A stretch of DNA of 64,000 nucleotides from Phytophthora sp. 'mugwort' (Eukaryota; Oomycota; Peronosporomycetes; Peronosporales; Peronosporaceae). The position numbers and the translations under genes are program-made. Below the pieces are notes generated by a model. It saw nothing but the letters and a program-made list of their open reading frames with translations, had not been told where the DNA came from and did not search any database. Positions 19,686-30,558 of the stretch are shown here, piece by piece. The stretch spans positions 1,922,001 to 1,986,000 of the forward strand of contig JAUCEF010000002.1 in assembly GCA_033558025.1 (NCBI GenBank), written 5' to 3'. Position 1 is the stretch's first letter, and each line of letters begins with the position of its first letter.

Positions 19686-21310
19686 ATGCCCCGAACGGGA
19701 AGCTCAAGGGGCGCCTCCGCGACCACTAGGTCCAAGTTTAAGGCTTCAAAGCCGAAGATTAAACTAGCTAAGCCTCGTGACAAAGCTAAGGCATTGGGAG
19801 ATTCCAATACGGATGCAACTGAGGTGCTTACAGCACCTGATGCCGATGTCGCGACGAAGGACTCGAATCCTCGTCGCAGTCGTTCGGTATCCGTGTCTCC
19901 GACACTCGCCCGAACCCACGGTTCGCCCGCAAGTCTAAGAGGTCGCCTCGCTCCGAGGCGGGCTCTGATCACCTTGTCCACTGGGGTGAGGACAGTGAGG
20001 ACGAGGAGAACAACAAGTCCACGGCACGCCGGATGCGCCGCCCCGGGGTGGGACCTCGTCTCGTGATCCAACGAAGAAGAAATCTGCACCCAACTATCCT
20101 GTTCAGACGGACAGCTTTGTCGACGGAGATGTGAAGTCGGCTCCATCCACTCGCCTCTTCACACTGGAAGAGGACAATGCGCGAGTGAGGGTCTCTATAG
20201 CCAAGCACGCTAAAACTTTGAAGCGAGCTGCTTCTCGATCTCTTGTCAAAGATGTGACGAGTTCGAGACCATTGGTCAGACTCTGTACAGCAAGGGCCGG
20301 ATCACGGACTATCTACTTTTCAGACCTGAAGAGTAGGGGGTCGGGTCTGACACAGACTTCCCAGAGTCGTCAATGCTATCGATCAGCAGCAGGCGCAATC
20401 TATGCGCCAGCCTGCTCATGCGTCTGAAATCGAAGAAAAGTACTTTTCGCAGTGCGGGGGTAGATGGCTACCTGAAGCTACTTGACTCTCCAGGAAGTTC
20501 ATTGGAGATTTTACCTCCTCGGGCGCCTAAGAACGCGTTCTAGCGGAACAGGTCTCTCTGTTTCAGGAGAACATTTACGCGACTGGGGGTGGGGGAGGTA
20601 CTTCTCGCACCCCACCGTATATTGCAGAAAGAGCTCACCAGCTTCTCAAAACGGCTGATAACTAGTGTGGGCTACACCCTGTGTAGGTTTCCCTTGGGTT
20701 CAACCTGAGGGAACCTACACCGAAGCTGAGGCCGAAGACCTCTTCTGGCACTGGGTGTATCTCCGCGGGCACTCCGTCCAGGAACATAAGGACGAGGCCA
20801 GCTGGCCAGTATATTAGACCAGCAGACCTTCGGGTCCAGTTTCCACCTTGTCGGCAAGCGGCACCTCAAGAGTGGGCTCCAGCGCTTGGAGCAGCGGACT
20901 CTCTCCGAGCGCGGGTATGGTTTCCGTTCATCAGGACGCGTACCAGTCTCGGTTGCTAAAACGCACCTGGCGACTTACGCCCCTAACGCTTCGTCTCCCA
21001 GACGTCAGTCGCCTTCGGGCAGTCAAGCTGGAGTCGATCGATCGGCTCTCACGAGTTCTGTGAACGAGGATAACCGCTCTAGCTTGCAAGAAGCTCGCAT
21101 TTCCCGTGATGCAACTGCACGTGACAGTGGGGGTGCCGCCCGCTTCGGCGGCGGAAAGCGCTTTCCTCATAGGTTTCTGGTGAAACCAGTCTCCATACGC
21201 AAGCAGTTATCGACCTTCGTAGTCAACAGGCGGAATGTCATCAACCGAGAGCGTGATGCAATGGCACACCCGCACGATGGACAAAAGGAGTACTCGACAG
21301 ACATGGAATA
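19686..21310 (+). pseudogene. Decayed plus-strand gag-like region
   Basis: From ATG 19686 the plus strand encodes a Lys/Arg/Ser-rich segment (SSRGASATTRSKFKASKPKI, SRSVSVS), then after frame changes an acidic HWGEDSEDEENNKS, then FVDGDVKSAPSTRLFTLEED and a QTLYSKGRITDYLLF stretch. Further frames to 21310 include GGAARFGGGKRFPHRF. The pattern of a broken but once continuous coding region next to an integrase tail suggests a retroelement gag, but no capsid or zinc-knuckle signature is clear. Confidence 0.45.
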
Positions 21311-21364
21311 GGAAACGTAAGTGTATCTTAGAGAAGGGGGACCTGTATTACTAAAGTACTCGTA

Positions 21365-21565
21365 ACCTACCTCTGGCGACCGTAAGTGATGTTGTTAGCA
21401 ACAAGCTGAAGCATCGCTTCATTGGACCATTGGTGGTCCTGGCAAGGAATGACAGCGCCTACAGCATTGACGTGCCTAAGTCGATGCCGCCGCACCGGAC
21501 ATTTTATACGGGCCGTCTGAAGCGTTATCAATATCCGCAGGAAGCGGAGGATGACCGCGAGAAGT
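21365..21565 (+). pseudogene. Gypsy integrase C-terminal fragment
   Basis: The plus strand encodes VVSNKLKHRFIGPLVVLARN, then YSIDVPKSMPPHRTFYTGRL and KRYQYPQEAEDDREK. This is the SH3-like C-terminal part of Gypsy integrases (compare LRPRFSGPFKVVARKG in B). No catalytic core or chromodomain is recognisable nearby, so most of the element is gone. Confidence 0.75.
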
Positions 21566-22038
21566 AAATGCACATCTTCATAACGGGACTGGGTCTCTGG
21601 CTCATAGGGACCAGCAGAAGCAAGTGAATACCCGTAGTGGTACTCCTGCTTGTCCTACGCCGGACCGCATAGGTTTGATCCCCGTACGATTTACCCCCAT
21701 GCGAATATGGCGGCTTCCGCCACTGGTCGTACGCATAAAGCTGCTAATAAGCGCTACTGCTTTCAGCAGCCTGATCCTGGTAATGGCGGACCGCATCAGC
21801 GACTTGGTCTAGCCGGCTCAGCAGACGCAATACGTCATCTGTCGGAGTTCGGCGGTCGACTCGGTCATCTATGGCACGATGCTGCGAGTCGACGTGATTC
21901 TACAGGCTGCCGTATCGATCCTGCTGTCCAGATGCTGAGGCCGCTTTACAACCAGGACCAACACACAGTATCATTTCCATAGCGAACACAAGCTCGTGAA
22001 GAGCACGCAGGTCCCACTACGCTAGAGCGAGAGCTACG

Positions 22039-22329
22039 TCAGGGGACGGAGAAGGTCCCTTTATGCCTAGCACGAGGGCAATCCCATGTCTTCCCCCCCC
22101 CCCACCCCACCCCGATCGGGTGGGAGCCTGGACGGTGGCCATTAGACACAACGTCATTGAACTCTTGTAAGAGGTGATACTCGAAATCCTCTGGGTTCTT
22201 CGGAATTTCAAAACCATAGCGAGCGGCACGTCGCTTCTTGATATCCTCCAAGACATCTTCGTCTATGACGGACGAAGAATTCAACTCTTCGGGAGTTGGG
22301 TCAGGTCGTATGAAGACCAACTCATCGAT
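22039..22329 (-). pseudogene. Gypsy relic F, start of RT (left part)
   Basis: The minus strand encodes ELNSSSVIDEDVLEDIKKRR, then PEDFEYHLLQEFNDVVSNGH, which matches the region just before RT in elements B and C. A G-rich run (22089-22109) then shifts the frame to one resembling HEIDLVPGTK. The right edge is the target duplication of hAT element G, and the Gypsy sequence resumes at 25694. Confidence 0.7.
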
Positions 22330-22337
22330 CTCGCCAG
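22330..22337. repeat. Left target-site duplication of hAT G
   Basis: CTCGCCAG, identical to 25686-25693. Confidence 0.93.
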
Positions 22338-25300
22338 CAGAGGCTCATAGTAGATCTGATTTAAGATCGAGTGTATCGTAGCGCTTCATACAGGCCCGCG
22401 GAGGGTGAGCGTAAAATGTATCGAATCGATGCGAGACCTCAACTGTCTGTAGTATCGCTACTACAGCACTCCAGCAGTACTACTTTCGATCTCATTACGG
22501 TTGACGCGGAGCAATAACGGCTTCTCGGCGCGGTTATTGTCCGTCTGCGATCGCAGGGCGACACTACGGTACCGGCTGTAGAAAAGACCCGCTCTTGAAA
22601 GCCGTGGACGACACCTTACCCAGCCAGATCCTGGCCAAGAGCGCGAGCGTCGGGAACTGCAGCTCTGCGGTCTCTTTTGAACCATTGTAGTATGCAGACT
22701 CTGCGCAGCTCGAGAACGTTCCAACACACACTGCTACCGCGCTTTTAGCACTTAATGTTCTGCAGGCTAGATCGGTCCCTGGAATCTCTTGTGGAAGCGC
22801 AACGCTCACCCATTTTTCTTGGAACTGCATCCATCGGTTGAAGTTGTTGGTAGCATCCTCCTCAAGTTGAGACTCACGGAAGCCAACTTTGCTTTTGGTT
22901 GGGACCGGAGCGCCGAAGATGAGGCCCGCACTGCTTTGGTCTACAAGGACGTCGGTATACTGATACGTAGGTACAGACGCAAGCGAGTCGGAGGCAGCAG
23001 CGCTAGGTTTCTGGCCGTGGCGAAGTTGCTGCAGCTGCACGTACGCGGTGACGATCGCCTCCTTTAAATTCTGTACGAGATCCTCTCGATGCATACTTGG
23101 GCATCCCGATGCGTCGATGATGGAGCCGGCGCAGTTCTTCGTCCTCGGGTCTAAGAATAGTGTTACGGTTTCTTGCGCGGTGATGGGGGAAGCGCTCGTG
23201 GACTTGCGCCAGGCATCTTGCTAGACACACTTTCCCGGGCTTGCTGAAGTTATCTACGAGAACTTCCTCACGGTCTAGCTTATCCTTGACCATAGAGGTG
23301 GCTTGTGAAGGACGAAGAAATAAGCACCGGAAGGCACGCGCTTTCAAGCGGTCCTCTGCCATCGCCCGATAGACCACCGTGTAAGACGCGAGTAGAGTTT
23401 TGGACTGAACGTCCGATAATGCGAGGTCGACGCGGTGCTGCGTGATGCCTTCAATCTCGCGGATCAGGGTCCAATCCTCCTCGCTTAGCGCCGAAAACAC
23501 ATTTGTCGCTGGTGCCTCCGCGAAGTAGAGTTTCATGACCGTGTAGTTGACTATAGACCGCCGCATGAGCTTACATGTCGACGCAACGCGGATGTCACTG
23601 TCGACGAGCAGGGCTACTCGTTAAGATTGTATGCTTCTTGGATTTTGGTGAGCTTGTGCATGCGCTGAGGTGTGCAGAAGTAGTTGTTCATAGCACGTAG
23701 CTTGCGCACAGCAGCAGCTCCCCCCGGAAGGGCGCCACCCTTAGTCACAATCTTCCTTTCCGCCAAGACCGTCCCCATCTCGTAAGGACTCACAGTTTTG
23801 GTCGTCTTGACGTTATCATTTAGGCCAATTCCGTACGCAATGCACAGGTTGAGTAAGTGCATCCGACAGTCTTCCTGTTCAGACTCGTCAAAATAGTTTG
23901 CAGCGGCACGCGCACTGGTCGTAGTATTGGATATCGTCCATCTCGCCATGGATTGGATATCCACGTTGTATTGCTCGGAACAACGATCCTCGATGAGGCG
24001 CGAGACGTCCCGGCCGGTATGGCCGTCGTTCTTCACATTGGCTGTCATGGCAATGTGGCGGAACACCCAGGTGTGGTCGATGAACGCAACCGATACGCCT
24101 ATCACACCACTGCTCTGGTTGCACGTCCACGCGTCGTGGATGATCGTCAGGAACTTCATCCCGTAGAACTTCTGTTGTTGAAATGACAGGAGATTACATA
24201 CGGCTCCGGTGAATAGATTAAACCGCCCGTAGGTATCCTCGTTGAACGTGTCACGGTCGATCACCTTCTGTGTCTGGTTGTCAGTAGCTACGAACAGCAT
24301 GTTGCAAAATGCCGCTGTAGTCATAGTATGATAGGGTAGGCCTTCATAGGTCAGCCACTCCATGATCGCAGTCCTGATCAGACGCTGCGATGGTCGAAAG
24401 TATGAATGTAACGTGTTGACGTTCTTGGTTCTTCTGGAAAACTTGATCGTGCCCGCCTCAGCTTCTCTCTTTGCCCTCACACCGGACTTGTCAGTGCCAC
24501 CAGCAGCCTGCCTCTTAGCCACGTGATCAATGAGCTCTTGCCGCCGTACTTGAGATCGATACCGCCGCTCGCCCCGTCGTAGACTTGATCAGAGCGGCGG
24601 CAATGGGGTGTTCAGGGTGCTTGCGCTGGATGTGCAGTACAATGTTGCTGACGTTGGCTCCGCAGCACAAGCCCTTCTCCCACGCATCGGGCCTCGCACG
24701 CGCCCTTGATGTAGCTTTCGGGACACAAAGCAGACACAAGTGTGTGGCCTCGACCTTACCGTGCTTCCTCTTCTGCTCAAGGTCATACACAATACGCCAG
24801 AGCAGATGTCGTCCCGTCCGTGACTGCTCGTATTTGATGGCCTCTGGGACCGCCTTCTTGCACAGTGCTACCAGCTTTTCGAGTGATACTGAAGTTTTCG
24901 ATGATTCAACAGCAGCAGCTGGGCTCAAACTGTTGCTTGAGCGCTCGGTGTCGAACACCGGAACGACCTTATTGCTGGAATCATCGCCATAAGCACCAGG
25001 CTTTTTCCCACCGCCGTGCTGCAACGAGTATCCTTCGTCCCCGCTATCTCGTTGACATCAGTACGACGTTCCCTGTCCTTGTGGGAACCGACAGCAGGAG
25101 GGGGCTTCAGCTCAGTTGCGCAGACGAAGCTGCAGACGCTGGTAAACATGTACCTTGGTGAGCAAGGCCAAAATGAACAGAACATATTCTTACACACAGT
25201 TCACCGCGTGTTAATCTCCCCGTCGAGGTAATCGTTTCTGCAGATGTGGTGGGCACCTCGACCACATACCGCGCAAGGCTGAACAGCTAGTAATGTCCCG

Positions 25301-25685
25301 AGTGTGTAGGTTTTCAGCATGACACTTCATGGTGGCCATCACGTGATCAGCGTAGGAACACGGAAGGTCCTGGAGGGGGTGCTGCAAGCTGGTGGTCTTG
25401 AGGCGGTTAGTTTAGAACTGGATGGAGCTCTAATAAAACGCAACAGTCCTCGCCTTGCCGGCGGAGAAGCGCGCTCCCATGTCCTTATCGGTGGCCGCCA
25501 TGTTCAGGATAGAATGTAGAAGTAGTATCAGAATGCAGTACCAATTTAGACTCGCCCAGAACCAACAACGCTATTATGGGGAAATACTACGACCCAGCCA
25601 TCCTGTCAAAGTATCGTATTTATGCTGTATCATAGGACTTCAGTAGTATCCACAATAGCGCTATTTTTAAACCTATGAGCCCCTG
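22338..25685 (-). mobile_element. hAT transposon G with intact ends
   Basis: The 3348-bp element starts CAGAGGCTCATAG and ends CTATGAGCCCCTG, terminal inverted repeats of at least 13 bp with one mismatch, and is bounded by identical 8-bp duplications CTCGCCAG. An 8-bp duplication and CAG ends are diagnostic of hAT. Inside, the minus strand carries a BED-type zinc-finger segment and transposase. The element inserted into Gypsy relic F, whose linker phrase LEPLPEVSELLNLE lies to the right and RT start to the left in the right order. Confidence 0.95.
22564..25024 (-). pseudogene. hAT transposase, multiple frameshifts
   Basis: Minus-strand blocks in order: a BED-like zinc finger (HLCLLCVPKATS, then CCGANVSNIVLHIQRKHPEH, 24790-24600); the catalytic N-half (24522-23614) with SYFRPSQRLIRTAIMEWLTY, MKFLTIIHDAWTCNQSSGVI and HLLNLCIAYGIGLNDNV; a middle block (23566-23003) with ALSEEDWTLIREIEGI; and the hAT C-terminal dimerisation part (QFPTLALLARIWLGKVSSTA, 22670-22610). 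At least three frame breaks occur, including a one-base loss near 22600 that ends the reading frame inside the dimerisation motif. The element could only move using another transposase. Confidence 0.88.
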
Positions 25686-25693
25686 CTCGCCAG
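25686..25693. repeat. Right target-site duplication of hAT G
   Basis: CTCGCCAG, identical to 22330-22337. Confidence 0.93.
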
Positions 25694-25800
25694 CTATCTA
25701 GAAAGACATTTTCGAGGTTCAGGAGTTCTGACACCTCAGGCAGCGGTTCAAGGAGGCACCGCTCGTCTTCGCACGACGTCCCGTCACGCTGTCGCGAACG
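25694..25800 (-). pseudogene. Gypsy relic F, linker (right part)
   Basis: The minus strand encodes LLEPLPEVSELLNLENVFLD, the conserved protease-RT linker also seen in element C (about 1330-1270). Together with 22039-22329 it gives a continuous Gypsy segment once hAT G is removed. Confidence 0.75.
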
Positions 25801-27098
25801 TGGTATGTTTTCAAGGAATGCCCCGTAAACGGTCATCTGCGGGTACGCCTTGGTAACGGCGCGCTGCTTCAACCCCCGTGTTCGTCGCAGCGACTTTCTT
25901 CTGCTGATCAAGGCGTGCCATTGCCTCAGCGAGAGCATCAGTCCACGTTTCTCTTACTTCTCCAGCCGCAGCCACTCCTTCAGCTCCGCCAACTTCTTTT
26001 TTTCGTAGCGGCAACGGCCGCTTACGCAACGGCTGCTGCTTCCTTGACTTTCTTCTCCTCCCTCGCAGCTGCCTTCTTCTTTTGGTTATCAGCCTTCTTA
26101 TTAGCAATAATGGCCGAGCGCTTACCTTTTGCTCACCCTTCTTCCCCTTCGCGTTCTCCTACTTCACGATATCCTCTTCAGTCTATTAAGATCAGTCTCT
26201 TCGCTTTCATCATCGTCGCCTTTATCCTTGCCCTTGCTCTTCAGCGCCGCGATGTCGGCGGCGAACGCACTGGGCGCGGAATACGAGCTGGGCCCGCCAT
26301 TTGCACGCTGCTGTCGCGTTCACCAACCATGTACACACGATATTCTGCTAAAAGATGGAAACGTTATGCTTCTGGTCTCCCTCCCAATATGGCCATGAAG
26401 GCTTCAAGCTCACGCCGAGTCCCACGTCTCCCTAGCATTTCCGCGCTGATTTCAAATGAAGCGAAATGTCCACTTGCGAAAGCACTGGCTCACGATAGAC
26501 CACTCATCTGGCGGGACAACTAGCACTAGATAACAAAATCAGATAGCTAGACAGAAGATGCTCGGATCGAAGGGCTATATTTTATATAATACTGTAAAAT
26601 GCTGTAGATTAAGAAGTGAGCAGAAATTGTGATTTTTAATTAATGGCTGCCAGTGGAGTTTTTTGCAAGCCCCCGCATTTCACTGGAACCAACCATGCAC
26701 AGACCAACATAAAGAAAAAGCAGACGCTGCATTTCCATCCCCCCCCAAAAAAAAAAATCGCCATGCGATCTGTAGCTGAGTGTGCGATTGAGGACCCCTT
26801 AGATTAGCTACTTTGGGGTGGATTGATGGGGAATGGCGGTGCAATGTGGCGCCCAAAGAGGGTTGCGATAGTCCATATCTGGCCAAGGGAGATAATGCTC
26901 TTTCCGCACTCATTGCCAGTAATTAACGGAAAAGCTCTCGAAAAAAGAAGAGGGTGGTTCGGTTCCTCCTACTGGCAACTTTCGCAATTGAAAGCAAAAA
27001 AGCTTATTTGTTTACTACTACGTCATATGTACTGTATGCAGCGATGTCCGACGGAGAGAAGTTGATTCTTGCAACCAAGAAGTTGGCTGCTACGAAAA
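25801..27098. other. Unassigned; decayed coding-like DNA then AT-rich spacer
   Basis: On the minus strand 26110-25810 encodes a Lys/Ala/Glu-rich stretch, and about 26280-26170 a fragment FAADIAALKSKGKDKGDDDE. I cannot tell whether this belongs to Gypsy relic F or to an old host gene. 26530-27098 has no coding signal and includes a C8A11 run near 26740. Confidence 0.35.
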
Positions 27099-28360
27099 CT
27101 AGTACGGCGAGAAGTGAATAAGTCGAGATGCTTGCGACGGTTGCGATTGCTGCGACGCGTTTGAGCGAGTTTCGAGGTTGGCTAGGTTGGCCCGACGACG
27201 ACGGTACGTAGCTTCGTTGCGCGCACGCCTTTCCTTTGCTTGTTCACCGCGCCGTACGTACTCCTTCAGCGTCATCTTGTTGAAATCGGCATCTTGACCG
27301 AAAAGAGGCATTAGCAACGTGTGGTAGTTCGTCAAGGCGCAAGTAATGCTCGCGATCATGCATAACTTGTTGTGACTCCAACGTAATAGCTCTGATATGA
27401 TCGCCCACAGCTTGCTCAAGCGACAAAAGTACAATTCGACAACGGTGCGGTCAGACGAGACGCACCGGTTACGTCGAATTCATCTTGGTAATCTCGCCAT
27501 TTCGAGGTTTGGGCTTAGGTTGTTTCGTTTTGATTATCTAGCCAGATGCTCGGTATCCCATGTCTACCAGGACTGCCCAGCTTTACCCGAATTCTTCGCA
27601 GCCTTCTCTGTTGTCTTCGATACCGAGGTCTTCGGTGACTGCTCTTGGCTAGCGTGTCCGTGTGAAGTTCTTTCCGCCCCTTAAAGATGGTGTTGTCGTG
27701 CGTGGATCCCGGATAGTGCAATGACAGCTAGATGCATAGGCCTGGAAGTGCAACAGACGCTACAAGGTTTAGTCCATAACGGTGACGCTTACCTCAATAA
27801 TACGTTTTTGCTTCCATGATCTTCCACTCGGGTGGTAAGCCTCTTGAAACGTCACGTCTGCAGCGTAGAGTGCGTATCGGTAGCTCTTCAACAGATGAGA
27901 CTTTTGACGCTGTGTTGTCATTGCGATCGACTGGATAAAGTGATTCACGAGTGGATGTTCAATCAGCTCAAGCACATTCATAATAATTTTCTTGATGAAG
28001 ACGTCTTCCGCTTGAAAGCTTTGGCGTGCATGTCCCACTGGGAGTACAGCTTCATGAAATTCAACGCCATGAAGAAGGCATCGTGGCGGTCCATTTAAAT
28101 CTCCGACCTAGCCCAACATCCCAGTACGGCGCGATAGCTGGCTGAACCAAAGCATACAGTTCGAACTCAGCGTGGGAGTAGTTGACCATTACGCAGACTC
28201 CCTCCGACCCTTGATCGGCGAGGAAACAGTCGTAGATCGGGCTGTCAGATTCGATTTCGTCTTCGAACCGGTGCAAGTACTCGTCATCACTTACTGATAT
28301 ATACACGGGTCCCTGTAAATACATTCTAGAAGGCTGGTAAACTACCTTAAAGGTAGCCAA
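27099..28360 (-). pseudogene. DDE_4 / Harbinger-like transposase, decayed
   Basis: Minus-strand fragments in order: an N-terminal part ending VGLGRRFKWTATMPSSWR (28360-28061); YRYALYAADVTFQEAYHPSG (about 27890-27830); the nuclease motif HYPGSTHDNTIFKGRKEL (about 27720-27660); and a C-terminal VKLWAIISELLRWSHNKLCM-like block with ITCALTNYHTLLMPL (27410-27290). This is the layout of DDE_Tnp_4 transposases of the PIF/Harbinger or IS5-like type. Frame changes between blocks show it is dead. I could not define terminal repeats. Confidence 0.75.
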
Positions 28361-28620
28361 ACTATATTAGTTATCTACCGTTTTGTAAGTTCGTTTCTCT
28401 TCCTCTCGCCATTTTTTTTCCTCATAAAACTCTGGTCTAACCACGTGCAAACACGAAGAAACCCATATAAGGTGTAGTCCTTAACACGTTGTATTAAACA
28501 ACATATAATACAAAAAGTGCAGAAAATGATCTTTTTATACACAATCTGAATTGTGTGTGTATGTTGGGGGGGGGGGGGGTAACGCGCTCCTCCGCAGCCA
28601 GTTGAGTTCCGAAGTGTCAC
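28361..28620. other. AT-rich spacer with a G14 run
   Basis: No gene seen. A run of 14 G occupies 28566-28579 next to a TG-rich stretch. Confidence 0.5.
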
Positions 28621-29001
28621 TCATTCGCCGTTTTGTTTTGCAACCTCTCCTTTGGACGCAGCATGAAGTCTTTCATTTGAACCAGGGCCACGGCGGTGCT
28701 GATCATCTGAAGATTGCTTCTGATCGGCACTAGCGAGGTACTTGGGTATGCTGCTCTGCTGGCTTATGGATTGGGAAGTGAAGCGCGCTTGCAGTATTCG
28801 CTTGTTGTGCGCGGTTCCATACACTAGGCTCGTCCGAGGCGAATCCATTAGATGCATGTCCGGTCGTAAAATGTCCATTGCAACAGCTTCTTTTACGTGT
28901 CCATGATCCAGGGTGAAGAGCGCGTTTCCAAAGGAGTGCCGTTGAGCTGAATCTCCACCAGTCAGTATACTAACGTATGAGTGTAAAAGGGGTGCGAAAT
29001 T
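28621..29001 (-). CDS. Possible gene fragment or last exon, unrecognised
   Basis: The minus strand is open for 127 codons from an in-frame stop at 29004 to a stop at 28621. It reads through LHSYVSILTGGDSAQRHSFG, NALFTLDHGHVKEAVAMDIL, RTSLVYGTAHNKRILQARF. The sequence looks protein-like rather than random, and no ATG precedes its better part, so it may be a terminal exon or a pseudogene piece. I do not recognise the family. No signal peptide or effector motif with the right context is present. Confidence 0.35.
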   Translation of the reverse strand, partial: NFAPLLHSYVSILTGGDSAQRHSFGNALFTLDHGHVKEAVAMDILRPDMHLMDSPRTSLVYGTAHNKRILQARFTSQSISQQSSIPKYLASADQKQSSDDQHRRGPGSNERLHAASKGEVAKQNGE

Positions 29002-29281
29002 TTAAATTTAGTCTGGACGTGTAAATGTAATGTCGGGCAGACAGGAATTGTGCAAGCTTAACTAGTTGGCCTGAGCGAGAATGCTGGAAGGAAGACTGTG
29101 TGAATGGACACTGCATCGTTTCTCACGGGAGAGCCATTATTCATAGACTAGGGCATGTACTGTGTAGACCGAGGTTCCCGCGTACAACCTTATCTAGGAT
29201 AGAGATATAGAGACTTAAGGTGAAAATCGTTCTGATCAGAAAATTTTGGTGTCCGACTATTTTTGCTCGTACTAATTTAGC

Positions 29282-29301
29282 TTAAGTTCGTACGAACTTA
29301 A
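29282..29301. repeat. 20-bp perfect palindrome
   Basis: TTAAGTTCGTACGAACTTAA is identical to its reverse complement. It lies in non-coding DNA between the unrecognised fragment and the pectin lyase relic. Confidence 0.8.
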
Positions 29302-29397
29302 CATGCCAGTCGATACCATACGATACTTCATTTCACTTAGCAACGATATATTGAACCTGCATCTAAGTACAATTTCACTTAGATACGATAATTTCTC

Positions 29398-29560
29398 CGG
29401 GATGATTGAAGAGCACGGGCGGCTATGATGCTACTGGTGGTATGTAACGCACGACAACGCAAGCTGCTGCGTGTTGCCATTGACATGACGCTGGTCGGCA
29501 AAGGCACCAAGACCGTTCTCAACAATGGTAAGGGAATTATCAGGCAGCAGCGATCATTCA
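29398..29560 (+). pseudogene. Pectin lyase relic
   Basis: The plus strand encodes, over two or three frames, LKSTGGYDATGG, then YVTHDNAS, then VAIDMTLVGKGTKTVLNNGK. These match in order [18 protein letters not shown] and [20 protein letters not shown] of the double-domain pectin lyase. Only this central 50-residue part can be recognised; it has stops and frameshifts. A Ser/Thr/Gln-rich frame follows to about 29715 and could be the remains of a tail. Confidence 0.75.
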
Positions 29561-30558
29561 CAACAAGACTCGACCATCCGGCTGGATTCGCAAGCACAGG
29601 CTCCGGCTACTTCAACCAAGGGATCCAGTACAACGCAACTCCAACATCTCTTTACAAATGTTCCCATCGACAACGACGCCAGCCCCGTACTCAGAGGCTT
29701 CGTCGGCAGGTGACACGCCGCAGCAGGGACAGACCAAGTCAACCGCATTGAGACGCCATCGACTGCTACATCATCTACGGCGAATGAGGCATCTCCGGTG
29801 GGGTACTGTTCTCATTCTCAGGGGTTATTTAACACATTCACCTAAGCAGCGGTTTAGTATGATACCAGGAGTGATCCATACAAACTAGGCTAAGCGTTGT
29901 TGTTTTGTTTATAAAGCTATGTAGAGTGATAAAATCACTCTTTATTATAGGAAACAAATAACCAACTGAAGGAAAAGGAGGCAGGATTGATGTTTGCAGT
30001 GAACAAATTAAAATACATATAAGTTTACATTTATTCGGGACTGGTGTTCTTAGATGTGCCTCGGTCAGGACGAAAGGCTCCAGCTGGCTGAAGCTACAGA
30101 AAACCGGTCACCGCTGTAGCTCTATGACATCCAACTGTACTCTTCTTGTGTCCCTTATGTCGGATGTCACTAACTGCGTTGTCATCAGTGGCACCTCCAC
30201 AGTACCAAAGCAAAGCAAACATAATAATCAACCACATGCAAACAGACAACGCTCGACTTTCCAGCTGGAGAAAATACCCATTCATCTGGCTTAGGTCAAC
30301 GTCGTGAACAAGGTGAAAACCAGCACTCGCTTCTTCCATGCGGATGCGTCACATGTTTTTGGACGTCAACAAGCAACGCCTTCTGTTGTTACACCTGACA
30401 GATTTGAGAGAGTTTGGAGTTGTTATACGAAGACAAGCACTCGATTGTTTACCAGAACGTGAATAATTGGCAGTCTAGGGTGTGAATGTCACCATACTCC
30501 ATACCTTTCGCTTATGGTAGTCCCTGATCAGCAGCAATACGGAAGCAGCTAAGACCAG
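29561..30558. other. Intergenic, no convincing gene
   Basis: Upstream region of the plus-strand pectin lyase. A minus-strand frame 30339-30094 with a single hydrophobic stretch is open but has no family features. Confidence 0.45.

Noticed and set aside
19179..22000. One complete plus-strand Gypsy element starting with the LTR at 19179
   Set aside because: The LTR is in minus orientation by comparison with the C family, while the gag and integrase fragments are on the plus strand.
28621..28878. Possible RxLR-type effector because of RILQARF
   Set aside because: No signal peptide and no RxLR-EER arrangement. I found no convincing RxLR or Crinkler effector in the window.
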